From Pseudomonadota bacterium (GTDB lineage Bacteria > Pseudomonadota > Alphaproteobacteria > Rhizobiales > Kaistiaceae), in the NCBI GenBank assembly GCA_023433185.1, contig JAEZEN010000573.1, positions 1 to 10,339 on the forward strand: a stretch of DNA of 10,339 nucleotides, given 5' to 3'. The position numbers and the translations under genes were made by a program. Under the pieces are notes generated by a model. It saw nothing but the letters and a program-made list of their open reading frames with translations, did no database searches and was not told the DNA's origin. Shown here one piece after another: positions 1 through 7,843 of this stretch. Position 1 is the first letter of the stretch, and each line of letters starts with the position of its first letter.

Positions 1-1
1 C

Positions 2-814
2 GTCTCGGGCGCGACCGATGTCGGCCTCTGGGTGACGAAGCAGATGCGCGACCTGCCCAAGCTCATCCTCACGGGGCGCGCCCGCGGCTTCGACCAGATC
101 GCCGATACCGGCCGCGAACTGATGATCGGCGCCGGCGCCACCTACGCGCAGGCGGAGCCCTTTCTCCGCGCCATCGATCCGGACCTCGGAGAGCTGCTCC
201 GCCGGCTGGGATCGAAGCAGGTCCGCGCCGCCGGCACCATCGGCGGCAACGTCGCCAACGGCTCGCCGATCGGCGACATGCCGCCGGTCCTCATCGCCCT
301 CGACGCGACGCTCGAACTGCGCCGCGGCAAGGAGGAGCGGTCGATGCCGATCGAGGCGTTCTTCATCGACTACGGCAAGCAGAACCGCGAGCCGGGCGAA
401 CTGGTCACCGGGATCGTCGTGCCGAAGCTCGACGGCAGCCAGATCTTCCGCTGCTACAAGATCTCGAAGCGCATCGACCAGGACAACTCCTCGGTCATGG
501 GGGCCTTCCGCTTCACCGTCGGCGAGGACGGGGCGATCACCGAGGCGCGCATCGCCTTCGGCGGCATGGCCGCGACGCCGCGCCGCGCGACCCGGGCCGA
601 ACACGCGCTGAACGGGGCGCAGCTGCGGGATTCGCGGGCCTGGGCGCGGGCCTTCGCGGCGCTCCGCGACGATTTCTCGCCGATCGACGACCATCGCGCC
701 AGCGCCCGTTACCGCACCGAGACTGCCCATGCCCTCCTCGGCAAGGCGCTGATCGAAGCGGCCGGCACGGCGTCCAGCCGGACCCGGCTCGTCGGCCGGC
801 GCGAGGTGGCCTGA
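2..814 (+). CDS. xdhA: Xanthine dehydrogenase small subunit, FAD and C-terminal domains (5' partial)
   Basis: This is the last 270 codons of the FAD/iron-sulfur subunit. The frame is open to the left edge, so the gene starts outside the window and no start codon here is real. The visible part begins in the FAD-binding domain with GATDVGLWVTKQ. It then has the family signature GTIGGNVANGSPIGD (bases 233-277), which binds FAD, and continues into the CO-dehydrogenase-type flavoprotein C-terminal domain (KISKRIDQDNSSV, from about base 458). The N-terminal 2Fe-2S domains, roughly 200 residues in full-length XdhA of about 490, are missing because of the window boundary. The subunit takes electrons from the molybdenum centre through Fe-S clusters to FAD and then to NAD+. 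The stop is one base before the xdhB start, which supports co-transcription and a cytoplasmic XdhAB complex. Confidence 0.95.
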   Translation, partial: VSGATDVGLWVTKQMRDLPKLILTGRARGFDQIADTGRELMIGAGATYAQAEPFLRAIDPDLGELLRRLGSKQVRAAGTIGGNVANGSPIGDMPPVLIALDATLELRRGKEERSMPIEAFFIDYGKQNREPGELVTGIVVPKLDGSQIFRCYKISKRIDQDNSSVMGAFRFTVGEDGAITEARIAFGGMAATPRRATRAEHALNGAQLRDSRAWARAFAALRDDFSPIDDHRASARYRTETAHALLGKALIEAAGTASSRTRLVGRREVA

Positions 815-815
815 G

Positions 816-3146
816 ATGGACGACGGCGGCATCGAAGCGCGCGACCGCCCGCTCGCGGTCGTCCGCCAGCCGCTGCCGCACGACAGCGCGATCAAGCACG
901 TCACCGGCGCCGCGGTCTATACCGACGACATCCGCGAGCCTTCCGGCACGCTCCATGCCGCGCCGGGCTACGCGCCGATCGCCGCCGGCCGCGCCACCCG
1001 CATCGACCTGGAGGCGGTGCGCAAGGCCCCGGGCGTTGTCGCGGTGATCACCGCCGACGACATCCCCGGGACGAACGACATCAGCCCCAAGGGGATCGGC
1101 GACGATCCGGCCATCACGCCGGACAAGGTGATGTTCTACGGGCAGGTCCTCTATGTCGTCCTCGCCGAGAGCCGCGATGCCGCGCTGCGGGCCCGCAAGC
1201 TCGCCCGCATCGCCACCGCGCCCGGCATGCCGCTCATCGATGTCGACGACGCGATCGTCGCCAACAGCCACGTCCACCCGGACTACGGCTTCAGCCGCGG
1301 CGACACCGCCGACGAGATCGCGCGCTCGCCGCGCGACGTCACCGGCGAGTTCCGCATGGGCGGGCAGGAGCACTTCTATCTCGAGGGGCAGGTCGCGCTC
1401 GCCATTCCCGGCGAGGACGGCGACATGCTGGTCCATTCCTCGACCCAGCATCCGAGCGAGGTCCAGCACGTCGTCGCCCATGTGCTCGGGCTCGACTCGA
1501 ACCAGGTCACGGTCGAGGTCCGCCGCATGGGCGGCGGCTTCGGCGGCAAGGAGAGCCAGGCGACGCAGTGGGCGGTGCTCGCCGCGCTCGGCGCACGGAA
1601 GACGGGACGCCCGGTGAAGGTCCGGCTCGACCGCGACGACGACATGATCATGACCGGCAAGCGTCACGACTTCCGGGTCGACTACCACGCCGGGTTCGGC
1701 AAGGACGGCATGCTCCGCGCCGTCGACGTCACCCTGTCGGGCCGCTGCGGCTACTCCGAGGATCTCTCCCTCGGCGTCGTCGATCGTACCGCCTTCCACG
1801 CCGACGGTGCCTATTTCTACCCGGCCTGCCGGATCGTCACCCGGCGGATGCGGACCAACACCGTGTCCAACACGGCGTTCCGCGGTTTCGGCGGCCCGCA
1901 GGGCAAGCTCTTCGCCGAACGGATGATGGACCACATCGCCTATGCCATCGGCCGCGATCCGCTCGACGTGCGCAAGGCCAACATCTACGGCGCCGCGGGG
2001 CGCGACCGCACCCCCTATGGCATGCGGGTCGAGGACAACATCCTGCCCGAGATCATCGCCGACCTCGAGCAGTCGAGCGAATACTGGCAGCGCCGCCGCC
2101 AGATCGCCGAGTTCAACGCGACGAGCCCGGTCCTCAAGAAGGGCATCGCGCTGACGCCGGTCAAGTTCGGCATCTCGTTCACCCTCATCCATCTCAACCA
2201 GGCGGGGGCGCTGGTCCACGTCTATCGCGACGGCTCGATCAGCCTCAATCACGGCGGCACCGAGATGGGGCAGGGGCTGTTCGTCAAGGTCGCGCAGGTC
2301 GTCGCCGAGGAGTTCGGCGTCGAGCTCGGCCGGGTCAAGATCACCGCCACCTCGACCGACAAGGTGCCCAATACCTCGCCGACCGCGGCCTCGGCCGGCA
2401 CCGATCTCAACGCCCAGGCGGCGCTGGCCGCCTGCCGCGCCATCAAGGATCGGCTCTACGAGTTCATCCTGGAGACCCGCGGCCTGCACCGCGATCATGT
2501 CCACTTCCGCGACGGCCAGGTGACGATCGGCAACGAGGTCGTCGCCTTCAACGATCTCGTCGAAGAGGCCTATGTCGCCCGCGTGTCGCTGTCCTCCACC
2601 GGGTTCTACAGGACGCCCAAGATCCAGTGGGACCGGGCCAGGGCGACCGGCCGGCCGTTCTTCTACTTCGCCTACGGCGCGTCGTGCTCGGAGGTGACGG
2701 TCGACACCATGACCGGCGAGATGAAGGTCGACCGCGTCGACATCCTCCACGATGTCGGCAAGTCGCTCAACCCGGCGATCGACATGGGGCAGATCGAAGG
2801 CGGCTTCATCCAGGGCATGGGCTGGCTGACCACCGAGCAGCTCGTGTGGGATTCCGCCGGGCGCCTCCAGACCCATGCCCCCTCGACCTACAAGATCCCC
2901 ACCGCGTCGGACACGCCGCGGGACTTCCGCATCGCGCTCTACGAGTCGGGCGGCAACCGCGAGGATTCGATCTACCGGTCCAAGGCGGTGGGCGAGCCGC
3001 CGCTGATGCTCGCGACGTCGGTGTTCTCGGCGATCACCGACGCCATCCTGAGCCTCAAGCCGGCGGTGATGCCGAACCTCGACGCACCGGCGACGCCGGA
3101 GGCGATCATGCGCGCCATCCGTGCGACGAATGCCGGAGACGGCTGA
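816..3146 (+). CDS. xdhB: Xanthine dehydrogenase molybdenum-binding subunit
   Basis: This 776-residue protein has the usual length for bacterial XdhB. It is the catalytic subunit, which hydroxylates hypoxanthine and xanthine to urate at a molybdopterin centre. Expected active-site residues are present, matched by motif to the bovine and Rhodobacter capsulatus enzymes: Gln211 in SSTQHPSE, Glu246 in GGGFGGKES, Arg324 in VVDRTAFH, Phe358 in AFRGFGGPQG, and the catalytic base Glu727 in KAVGEPPLML. The substrate-stacking region GISFTLIHLNQAGALVHVY and the cofactor motif GGTEMGQG are also present. Keeping both Glu246 and Arg324 favours purine over aldehyde substrates, because these residues position the purine ring. 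The ATG lies one base after the xdhA stop, with a GAGGTGG ribosome site at 802-808. The end overlaps xdhC by one base. The assignment is firm; preference among purines cannot be read from sequence. Confidence 0.97.
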   Translation: MDDGGIEARDRPLAVVRQPLPHDSAIKHVTGAAVYTDDIREPSGTLHAAPGYAPIAAGRATRIDLEAVRKAPGVVAVITADDIPGTNDISPKGIGDDPAITPDKVMFYGQVLYVVLAESRDAALRARKLARIATAPGMPLIDVDDAIVANSHVHPDYGFSRGDTADEIARSPRDVTGEFRMGGQEHFYLEGQVALAIPGEDGDMLVHSSTQHPSEVQHVVAHVLGLDSNQVTVEVRRMGGGFGGKESQATQWAVLAALGARKTGRPVKVRLDRDDDMIMTGKRHDFRVDYHAGFGKDGMLRAVDVTLSGRCGYSEDLSLGVVDRTAFHADGAYFYPACRIVTRRMRTNTVSNTAFRGFGGPQGKLFAERMMDHIAYAIGRDPLDVRKANIYGAAGRDRTPYGMRVEDNILPEIIADLEQSSEYWQRRRQIAEFNATSPVLKKGIALTPVKFGISFTLIHLNQAGALVHVYRDGSISLNHGGTEMGQGLFVKVAQVVAEEFGVELGRVKITATSTDKVPNTSPTAASAGTDLNAQAALAACRAIKDRLYEFILETRGLHRDHVHFRDGQVTIGNEVVAFNDLVEEAYVARVSLSSTGFYRTPKIQWDRARATGRPFFYFAYGASCSEVTVDTMTGEMKVDRVDILHDVGKSLNPAIDMGQIEGGFIQGMGWLTTEQLVWDSAGRLQTHAPSTYKIPTASDTPRDFRIALYESGGNREDSIYRSKAVGEPPLMLATSVFSAITDAILSLKPAVMPNLDAPATPEAIMRAIRATNAGDG

Positions 3147-4135
3147 TGCCCGTCTGGTCCCGTCTCCGTGACGCGATCGACCGCCACCACAGGGCGGCGA
3201 TGGTGACGGTGGCGGTGGTGCGGGGATCGTCGCCGCGCGAGCCGGGGGCGCGGATGATCGTCAATCCCGACGGTAGCTTCACCGGCACGATCGGCGGGGG
3301 CGCGCTCGAATGGCAGGCCTTCGGGCTCGCGCAGGGCATGCTCGGCCGCGACGACGGCCCCCGCGCCGAGTGCCGCCCTTTCGCCCTCGGGCCGGAGCTC
3401 GGCCAGTGCTGCGGCGGTCGCGTCGAGCTCGTCCTCGAAGTGTTCGGGCCCGAGGCGCGGGACATGGTCGCCGGGTTCGCGGCGCGCGAGGCAGCCGGAC
3501 CCTTCGCCACGACCGGCAGGATCTCGCCCGGCGGCGTCGACCGGCAGGTGTCGCCCGAGCCGTTTGCGCCCGGGCATGCCGAACTGGCCGGGGGCGTGCT
3601 CCGCGAAGGCTTCGGCGACGCCCGCCGCCCGCTGATCCTGTTCGGCGCCGGACATGTCGGCCGGGCGCTGGCGCTGGCGCTGGCGCCGCTGCCCTTCGCC
3701 GTGACCTGGGTCGATCCCCGCCCCGACGCCTTTCCGGCGCACCTGCCGCCCAACGTCTCGCCGCGCCATCTCGCGGACCCCGCGACGGTCCTCGCCGACG
3801 CCCCGGACGGGGCGTTCGTCGTGGTGATGACCCACAGCCACGCTCTCGACCTCGATATCGTCGCCGTCGCGCTCCGGGCCGACAGGTTCCCCCATGTCGG
3901 GCTCATCGGGTCGGACACGAAGCGGGCGCGTTTCGAGAAGCGCCTGGCCGAGATGGGGCTGCCGGCGGAACGGATCGCGCGGCTCGTCTGCCCGATCGGG
4001 ATTCCGGGGATCGACTCGAAGGCCCCGGCGGTGATCGCGGCGGCGACGGCGGCCGAACTCCTGGTGCACGACGAGGCACTGCGGGCAGCAGGGCGCCCCG
4101 AAATCGGGCTTTTCGTCCGACGCGTGGCCGGTTAG
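3146..4135 (+). CDS. xdhC: XdhC family molybdenum-cofactor insertion chaperone
   Basis: This 329-residue protein starts at an ATG sharing its A with the xdhB stop codon (TGATG), so translation is probably coupled. In this family the protein binds molybdenum cofactor, helps its sulfuration and delivers it to XdhB, and is not part of the final enzyme. The N-terminal XdhC/CoxI domain carries RGSSPREPGARM (about residues 26-37) and the hallmark GQCCGGR (86-92, with Cys88 and Cys89), where the cysteine is linked to cofactor handling. The C-terminal Rossmann-like domain has FGAGHVG (166-172), VVVMTHSHALDLDI, GLIGSDTKRARF and GIPGIDSKAPA (285-295). The frame stays open far upstream inside xdhB, but that stretch reads as an arginine-rich shadow, so there is no fusion. 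The ABC ATPase gene starts 12 nt after the stop. Confidence 0.95.
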   Translation: MPVWSRLRDAIDRHHRAAMVTVAVVRGSSPREPGARMIVNPDGSFTGTIGGGALEWQAFGLAQGMLGRDDGPRAECRPFALGPELGQCCGGRVELVLEVFGPEARDMVAGFAAREAAGPFATTGRISPGGVDRQVSPEPFAPGHAELAGGVLREGFGDARRPLILFGAGHVGRALALALAPLPFAVTWVDPRPDAFPAHLPPNVSPRHLADPATVLADAPDGAFVVVMTHSHALDLDIVAVALRADRFPHVGLIGSDTKRARFEKRLAEMGLPAERIARLVCPIGIPGIDSKAPAVIAAATAAELLVHDEALRAAGRPEIGLFVRRVAG

Positions 4136-4147
4136 GCTTTCGCTACG

Positions 4148-5737
4148 GTGGGCGCTGAGACGAACAACGGAATTGGGGAGAGCTTCCGGAGGGCGGACGG
4201 CGAGCCGACCCTTGCCGCTGTCGGCATCACCAAGGATTTCGGCGCGCTGCGCGCCAACGACCATGTCGACTTCGCCGTCCAGCCCGGCGAGATCCACGCG
4301 CTTCTTGGCGAGAACGGGGCCGGCAAGTCGACGCTGGTCAAGATCCTCTACGGTTCGCTCCAGCCGACATCCGGCGAGATCCGCTGGCAGGGCAAGCCCG
4401 TGGTCATCCCCAATCCCGCCGCCGCGCGCCGCCTCGGCATCGGCATGGTCTTCCAGCACTTCTCGCTGTTCGATTCGCTGACCGTCGCCGAGAACATCTC
4501 CCTGGCGCTGTCCGGAGCGACGCGGCGCGACGGCCTCCGCGAACGGATCGAATCCGTCTCGAAGGAGTACGGCCTGCCGCTCCGCGCCGGGTCGATCGTC
4601 GCCGACCTCTCGGTGGGCGAGCGCCAGCGGGTCGAGATCGTGCGCTGCCTGCTCCAGGAGCCCCGGCTCATCATCATGGACGAGCCGACATCGGTGCTGA
4701 CGCCGCAGGAGGCCGACGACCTCTTCGTCACCCTAAAGCGCCTCGCCGGCGAGGGCTGCTCGGTCCTCTATATCAGCCACCGGCTGGAGGAGGTGCGGGC
4801 GATCTGCCACCACGCGACGATCCTCCGTCACGGCAAGGTGGTCGGCGAATGCGACCCCCAGAAGGAGACCGCCAAGGCGCTGGCCGGCATGATGGTCGGC
4901 TCGGAGGTCCACGCCGTCCGTCCGCCCGCGCCCGCGCCGGAGGGCGCTGAGGTGCGGCTCTCTGTGAACCGGCTGTCGCAGCCGCGGCCGCATCCCTTCG
5001 CCGTCGATCTCCGCGAGGTGAGCCTCGACGTGCGCGCCGGGGAGATCGTCGGCATTGCCGGCATTGCCGGCAACGGCCAGGACGAGCTGTTCGGTGCGCT
5101 CTCGGGCGAACGCCTCGCCGCGGACGACGGCGACCTGCGGATCAACGGCACCGCCTGCGGGCGGAAGGGCATCACCGCGCGCCGCCGGCTCGGTGCCGCC
5201 TTCGTGCCCGAGGAGCGCCTCGGCCACGGTGCGGTGCCGCGGTTCCGGCTGTCGTCGAACATCGTCCTGACCCGCTACGCGACCGGCGACGGCGTCGCCA
5301 GCGGCGGGGTCATCGACGCGCCCGTGGCGCTGCGGATCGCCGAGCGGGTGTCGAGTGCCTACGACGTGCGCAAGGGGACGCCCGACCCCGAGGCCAGCGC
5401 GCTGTCGGGCGGCAATCTCCAGAAGTTCGTCGTCGGGCGCGAGATCGACCGGAAGCCGACGGTGCTGGTCGTGAGCCAGCCGACATGGGGCGTGGATGCC
5501 GGCGCGGCGACCACCATCCGCCAGGCGCTCGTCGACCTTGCGCGATCCGGCTCGGCGATCGTGATGATCAGCCAGGACCTCGACGAGATTCTCGAGATAT
5601 CCGATCGTATCGCGGTGATGGCCAACGGCCGGCTTTCGCGGGCGCGCCCGCGCGCCGACCTGCCGCGCGAGGCGATCGGCCTGATGATGACCGGCATCGG
5701 CATGACCGACGACGGGGAGGCCGCGCATGCGCATTGA
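4148..5737 (+). CDS. BMP-type nucleoside/purine ABC importer, tandem ATPase subunit
   Basis: This 529-residue ATPase has two nucleotide-binding domains in one chain, as in sugar and BMP/nucleoside importers (B. subtilis YufO/NupO type). The first domain is complete: Walker A GENGAGKST (54-62), signature LSVGERQ (154-160), Walker B LIIMDEPTS (174-182), and a switch histidine in YISHRLEEV. The second domain is degenerate. Its Walker A region reads GIAGNGQDE with no lysine, and its Walker B region reads LVVSQPTWGVD with no catalytic glutamate, though the signature LSGGNLQ is kept. Such asymmetry is normal for this family. The start is GTG; no in-frame ATG, GTG or TTG gives a better N-terminus, and an in-frame stop at 4133 limits extension. 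The ribosome site is weak (AGG at 4134-4136), so coupling to xdhC is likely. The position after xdhABC suggests import of purine bases or nucleosides. Confidence 0.93.
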   Translation: MGAETNNGIGESFRRADGEPTLAAVGITKDFGALRANDHVDFAVQPGEIHALLGENGAGKSTLVKILYGSLQPTSGEIRWQGKPVVIPNPAAARRLGIGMVFQHFSLFDSLTVAENISLALSGATRRDGLRERIESVSKEYGLPLRAGSIVADLSVGERQRVEIVRCLLQEPRLIIMDEPTSVLTPQEADDLFVTLKRLAGEGCSVLYISHRLEEVRAICHHATILRHGKVVGECDPQKETAKALAGMMVGSEVHAVRPPAPAPEGAEVRLSVNRLSQPRPHPFAVDLREVSLDVRAGEIVGIAGIAGNGQDELFGALSGERLAADDGDLRINGTACGRKGITARRRLGAAFVPEERLGHGAVPRFRLSSNIVLTRYATGDGVASGGVIDAPVALRIAERVSSAYDVRKGTPDPEASALSGGNLQKFVVGREIDRKPTVLVVSQPTWGVDAGAATTIRQALVDLARSGSAIVMISQDLDEILEISDRIAVMANGRLSRARPRADLPREAIGLMMTGIGMTDDGEAAHAH

Positions 5738-6821
5738 GCTGATCCGCCGCCCGGAGCGCTCGAAGGCGATGGTCTGGCTGTCGCCGGTGATCGCCGTGGC
5801 CCTCACCCTCGTCGTCGGCGCGCTCATCTTCGCCGCGAGCGGCATCGACCCCCTGCGCGGGCTCTACGTCTACTTCCTCGAACCCCTGACGCTGCCCTTC
5901 ACGCTCTACGAGCTGGTCGTGAAGGCGATCCCCATCGTCATCATCGCCGTCGGGCTGGCGCTCTGCTACCTCTCGAACGTCTGGAACATCGGCGCCGAGG
6001 GCCAGCTGACCGTCGGCGCGATCTTCGGCTCGCTGATCCCGATCCTGCTTCCCGGCTTCCAGACCGTCGCGACGCTGCCGCTGATGCTGGCGATGGGCGT
6101 GCTGGGCGGCGCGCTCTTCGCCGCGATCCCGGCCCTGCTCAAGACCCGCTTCGGGACCAACGAGATCCTCACCAGCCTGATGCTGGTCTACGTCGCGACC
6201 TATCTGCTCGACTGGCTGGTCCGGGGCCCGCTGCGCGACCCCCAGGGCTTCGGCTTTCCGGGCAGCCGCTCGTTCACCGACTTCCAGGTCATGCCGATCC
6301 TGTTCCCGGGCAGCCGGGTCCATCTCGGCCTGATCATCGCCCTCGTCGTCGCCATCGGCGGCTGGTTCCTCCTCCGCAAGACCATCACGGGATTTGCGAT
6401 CACCACGCTTGGCCAGGCGCCGCGGGCCGGCGCCTTCGCCGGCTTCAGCCGCCAGCGCATGACCATCCTCGTGTTCGTCATCTCCGGCGGCCTCGCCGGG
6501 CTCGCCGGCATCTCGGAAGTCGCCGGGCCGGTCGGCAAGCTCGACGTGGTGATCTCGCCCGGCTACGGCTTCACCGCGATCATCGTCGCCTTCCTCGGCC
6601 GGCTGAATCCCGCGGCCATCGTCGTCGCCGGCCTCGTGCTGGCGCTCTCCTACATCGGCAGCGAGCGGGCGCAGATCGTGCTCGGCATGTCGAGCCAGAC
6701 CGGCCGCGTGTTCCAGGGACTGCTGCTGTTCTTCGTCCTCGCCTGCGACACCTTCATCCTCTACCGGGTGCGCTTCGTGAAGGCGCCCTCGGGCCCGGCC
6801 GTCGCGAGGGCCGCCGAATGA
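5727..6821 (+). CDS. BMP-type nucleoside/purine ABC importer permease, first subunit
   Basis: This 364-residue inner-membrane protein has about eight to ten hydrophobic segments. It carries the NIGAEGQ motif (87-93), typical of the larger permease of BMP/nucleoside importers (YufP/NupP type, branched-chain permease superfamily). A later conserved stretch, GQAPRAGAFAGFSRQR followed by ISGGLAGLAG, is the cytoplasmic loop and next helix seen in this family. The ATG overlaps the end of the ATPase gene by 11 nt and has a strong ribosome site, GGGGAGG at 5714-5720, six bases upstream, so the start is well supported. It should pair with the second permease to form the channel. Substrate cannot be assigned from the membrane protein alone; purine base or nucleoside is inferred from the neighbouring xdh and puuD genes. 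Confidence 0.93.
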   Translation: MRIELIRRPERSKAMVWLSPVIAVALTLVVGALIFAASGIDPLRGLYVYFLEPLTLPFTLYELVVKAIPIVIIAVGLALCYLSNVWNIGAEGQLTVGAIFGSLIPILLPGFQTVATLPLMLAMGVLGGALFAAIPALLKTRFGTNEILTSLMLVYVATYLLDWLVRGPLRDPQGFGFPGSRSFTDFQVMPILFPGSRVHLGLIIALVVAIGGWFLLRKTITGFAITTLGQAPRAGAFAGFSRQRMTILVFVISGGLAGLAGISEVAGPVGKLDVVISPGYGFTAIIVAFLGRLNPAAIVVAGLVLALSYIGSERAQIVLGMSSQTGRVFQGLLLFFVLACDTFILYRVRFVKAPSGPAVARAAE

Positions 6822-7738
6822 CCATGGCGGAAGCGATCATCGTGTCGATCATCGTCGCGTCGACGCCGCTCCTTCTCGCCGCGCTGGGCGAACTCGTGGC
6901 CGAGCGCGCGGGCGTCCTCAATCTCGGCGTCGAGGGCATGATGGTGATGGGCGCCGTCGCCGGCTTCATCGCCAGCTTCGAGACCGGCCAGCCGCTCTTC
7001 GGGGTCCTCGCGGCGATCCTCGCCGGCATGCTGACGGCTTCCCTCTTCGCGTTCGTGACGCTCGTCCTCGTCGCCAACCAGGTGGCGAGCGGACTCGCGC
7101 TGACGCTCCTCGGCCTCGGCTTCGCGGCGCTGATCGGCGAGCCCTATGCCAACAAGGCCGGGGTGAAGCTCGAGCAGATCCACATCCCGGGCCTCAGCGA
7201 CATCCCGTTCATCGGACCGGTCGTCTTCGGCCAGGATCCCCTGGTCTACCTGACCGTCGTCCTCGTCGTCGCCGTGTCGTGGTTCCTGTTCCGCACCCGC
7301 GGCGGCCTCGTCCTCCGGGCAGTCGGCGACAATCACGTCTCCGCCCATGCTCTCGGCTATGGCGTCGTCCGCGTCCGCTTTCTCGCAGTCCTCTTCGGCG
7401 GTGCCTGCGCCGGGCTCGGCGGCGCGTATCTCTCGCTCGTCTCGACCTCGCAATGGCTCGACAACATGACCGCCGGCCGCGGCTGGATCGCGCTGGCGCT
7501 GGTGGTGTTCGCGACGTGGCTGCCCTGGCGGCTCGCCATCGGCGCGCTCCTCTTCGGCGCCGTCGGCATCCTCCAGTTCCACGCCCAGGCACTCGGCGTC
7601 CGGGTGCCGGCGCAGTTCCTCTCGGCGCTGCCCTATCTCATCACCATCGTCGTGCTGGTGCTGATCTCCGGCAACCGCCTGCTGATGCGCGCCAACACGC
7701 CGGCGATGCTCGGGCAGCCCTTCGTGCCGGATCGCTAA
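6818..7738 (+). CDS. BMP-type nucleoside/purine ABC importer permease, second subunit
   Basis: This 306-residue inner-membrane protein is the shorter permease partner (YufQ/NupQ type). Its N-terminal signature is AERAGVLNLGVEGMM, with NLGVEG at residues 35-40, the counterpart of NIGAEGQ in the first permease. It is almost entirely hydrophobic, with roughly eight helices, and includes the conserved RAVGDNHVSAHALGY loop. The ATG overlaps the previous stop as ATGA, with GAGGG at 6806-6810 as ribosome site, so the two permeases should be made in a fixed ratio. A second in-frame ATG lies two codons later and cannot be excluded. The next gene begins 105 nt further on, which breaks the tight spacing of everything upstream. 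Family is firm; purine specificity is inferred from context. Confidence 0.93.
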   Translation: MTMAEAIIVSIIVASTPLLLAALGELVAERAGVLNLGVEGMMVMGAVAGFIASFETGQPLFGVLAAILAGMLTASLFAFVTLVLVANQVASGLALTLLGLGFAALIGEPYANKAGVKLEQIHIPGLSDIPFIGPVVFGQDPLVYLTVVLVVAVSWFLFRTRGGLVLRAVGDNHVSAHALGYGVVRVRFLAVLFGGACAGLGGAYLSLVSTSQWLDNMTAGRGWIALALVVFATWLPWRLAIGALLFGAVGILQFHAQALGVRVPAQFLSALPYLITIVVLVLISGNRLLMRANTPAMLGQPFVPDR

Positions 7739-7746
7739 GCCCACGG

Positions 7747-7762
7747 CGGCCCGGAGTTTGCA
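7747..7762 (+). promoter_or_regulatory. Candidate sigma-54 (-24/-12) promoter for the binding-protein gene
   Basis: CGGCCCG (7747-7753), four bases, then TTGCA (7758-7762) match the sigma-54 pattern TGGCACG-N4-TTGCW at 10 of 12 positions. The spacing is exact: GG at 7748-7749 and GC at 7760-7761, ten bases apart. Transcription would start near 7773, giving a leader of about 70 nt. Sigma-54 control would suit use of purines as a nitrogen source. In GC-rich DNA a GG-N10-GC match is not rare, and I see no proven enhancer site, so this remains a candidate. Confidence 0.35.
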
Positions 7763-7780
7763 TTACCCGGGATTTGCGTT
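7757..7780 (+). repeat. Imperfect direct repeat in the leader, possible operator
   Basis: TTTGCATT (7757-7764) and TTTGCGTT (7773-7780) differ at one of eight positions and start 16 bases apart, with ACCCGGGA between them. They overlap the promoter candidates, so they could be a repeated regulator site. No known operator is recognised and chance similarity is possible. Confidence 0.25.
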
Positions 7781-7788
7781 GATAGAAT
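7758..7788 (+). promoter_or_regulatory. Alternative sigma-70-type promoter candidate
   Basis: TTGCAT (7758-7763) could be a -35 element and TAGAAT (7783-7788, five of six consensus bases) a -10 element. The 19-nt spacing is longer than ideal; GATAGA (7781-7786) gives 17 nt but matches only three of six. It overlaps the sigma-54 candidate, so both readings compete for the same bases. The region is AT-richer than its surroundings, as expected for a promoter. Confidence 0.3.
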
Positions 7789-7809
7789 GGGGCCAAGGGG
7801 CAGGGCCCC
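7789..7809 (+). other. Small GC-rich hairpin in the leader of the binding-protein gene
   Basis: GGGGCC (7789-7794) can pair with GGCCCC (7804-7809) around a nine-base loop. The hairpin ends 21 bases before the ribosome site at 7831 and lies downstream of either candidate start. It could protect the mRNA 5' end, which would help produce excess binding protein. No riboswitch fold was recognised. Confidence 0.3.
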
Positions 7810-7830
7810 GAGGTTGCAATCCGAAGAACA

Positions 7831-7836
7831 GGGGAG
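7831..7836 (+). promoter_or_regulatory. Ribosome binding site that fixes the binding-protein start
   Basis: GGGGAG lies seven bases before the ATG at 7844. That ATG begins a clean signal peptide. An upstream in-frame ATG at 7787 would add a non-secretory, arginine-containing extension and sits in the promoter region. An in-frame GTG at 7838 overlaps the ribosome-site region and is unlikely to be used. Confidence 0.7.
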
Positions 7837-7843
7837 AGTGTGG

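Noticed and set aside
537..2876. 779-codon open frame on the minus strand opposite xdhB
   Set aside because: It is antisense to a gene with full catalytic motifs, and its product is low-complexity Asp/Arg/Gly/Ala/Val sequence typical of GC-rich shadows.
1568..3145. In-frame 5' extension of xdhC through xdhB, suggesting a fusion
   Set aside because: The upstream part is Arg/Pro/Gly-rich nonsense out of frame with xdhB, while the ATG at 3146 gives the normal XdhC N-terminus.
3665..3682. Three tandem GCGCTG hexamers in xdhC
   Set aside because: They encode an Ala-Leu helix after the FGAGHVG loop; short and in frame, with no sign of phase variation.
2972..4459. 495-codon minus-strand open frame opposite xdhC and the ATPase start
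   Set aside because: It crosses three well-supported + strand genes and its Arg/Gly/Asp/Ala-rich product shows no recognisable domain.
5051..5068. Two tandem copies of GGCATTGCC in the ATPase gene
   Set aside because: They encode GIAGIAG just before NGQ, the usual glycine-rich stretch at this point in the second domain.
5042..5500. Second ATPase domain looks inactivated (no Walker A lysine, no Walker B glutamate)
   Set aside because: A degenerate second site is usual in tandem-domain importers of this class, so it is not evidence of a pseudogene.
7787..7843. Earlier ATG for the binding protein, adding 19 residues
   Set aside because: It lacks a ribosome site, places the signal peptide internally and lies within the promoter candidate and leader hairpin. 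The ATG at 7844 has GGGGAG upstream.
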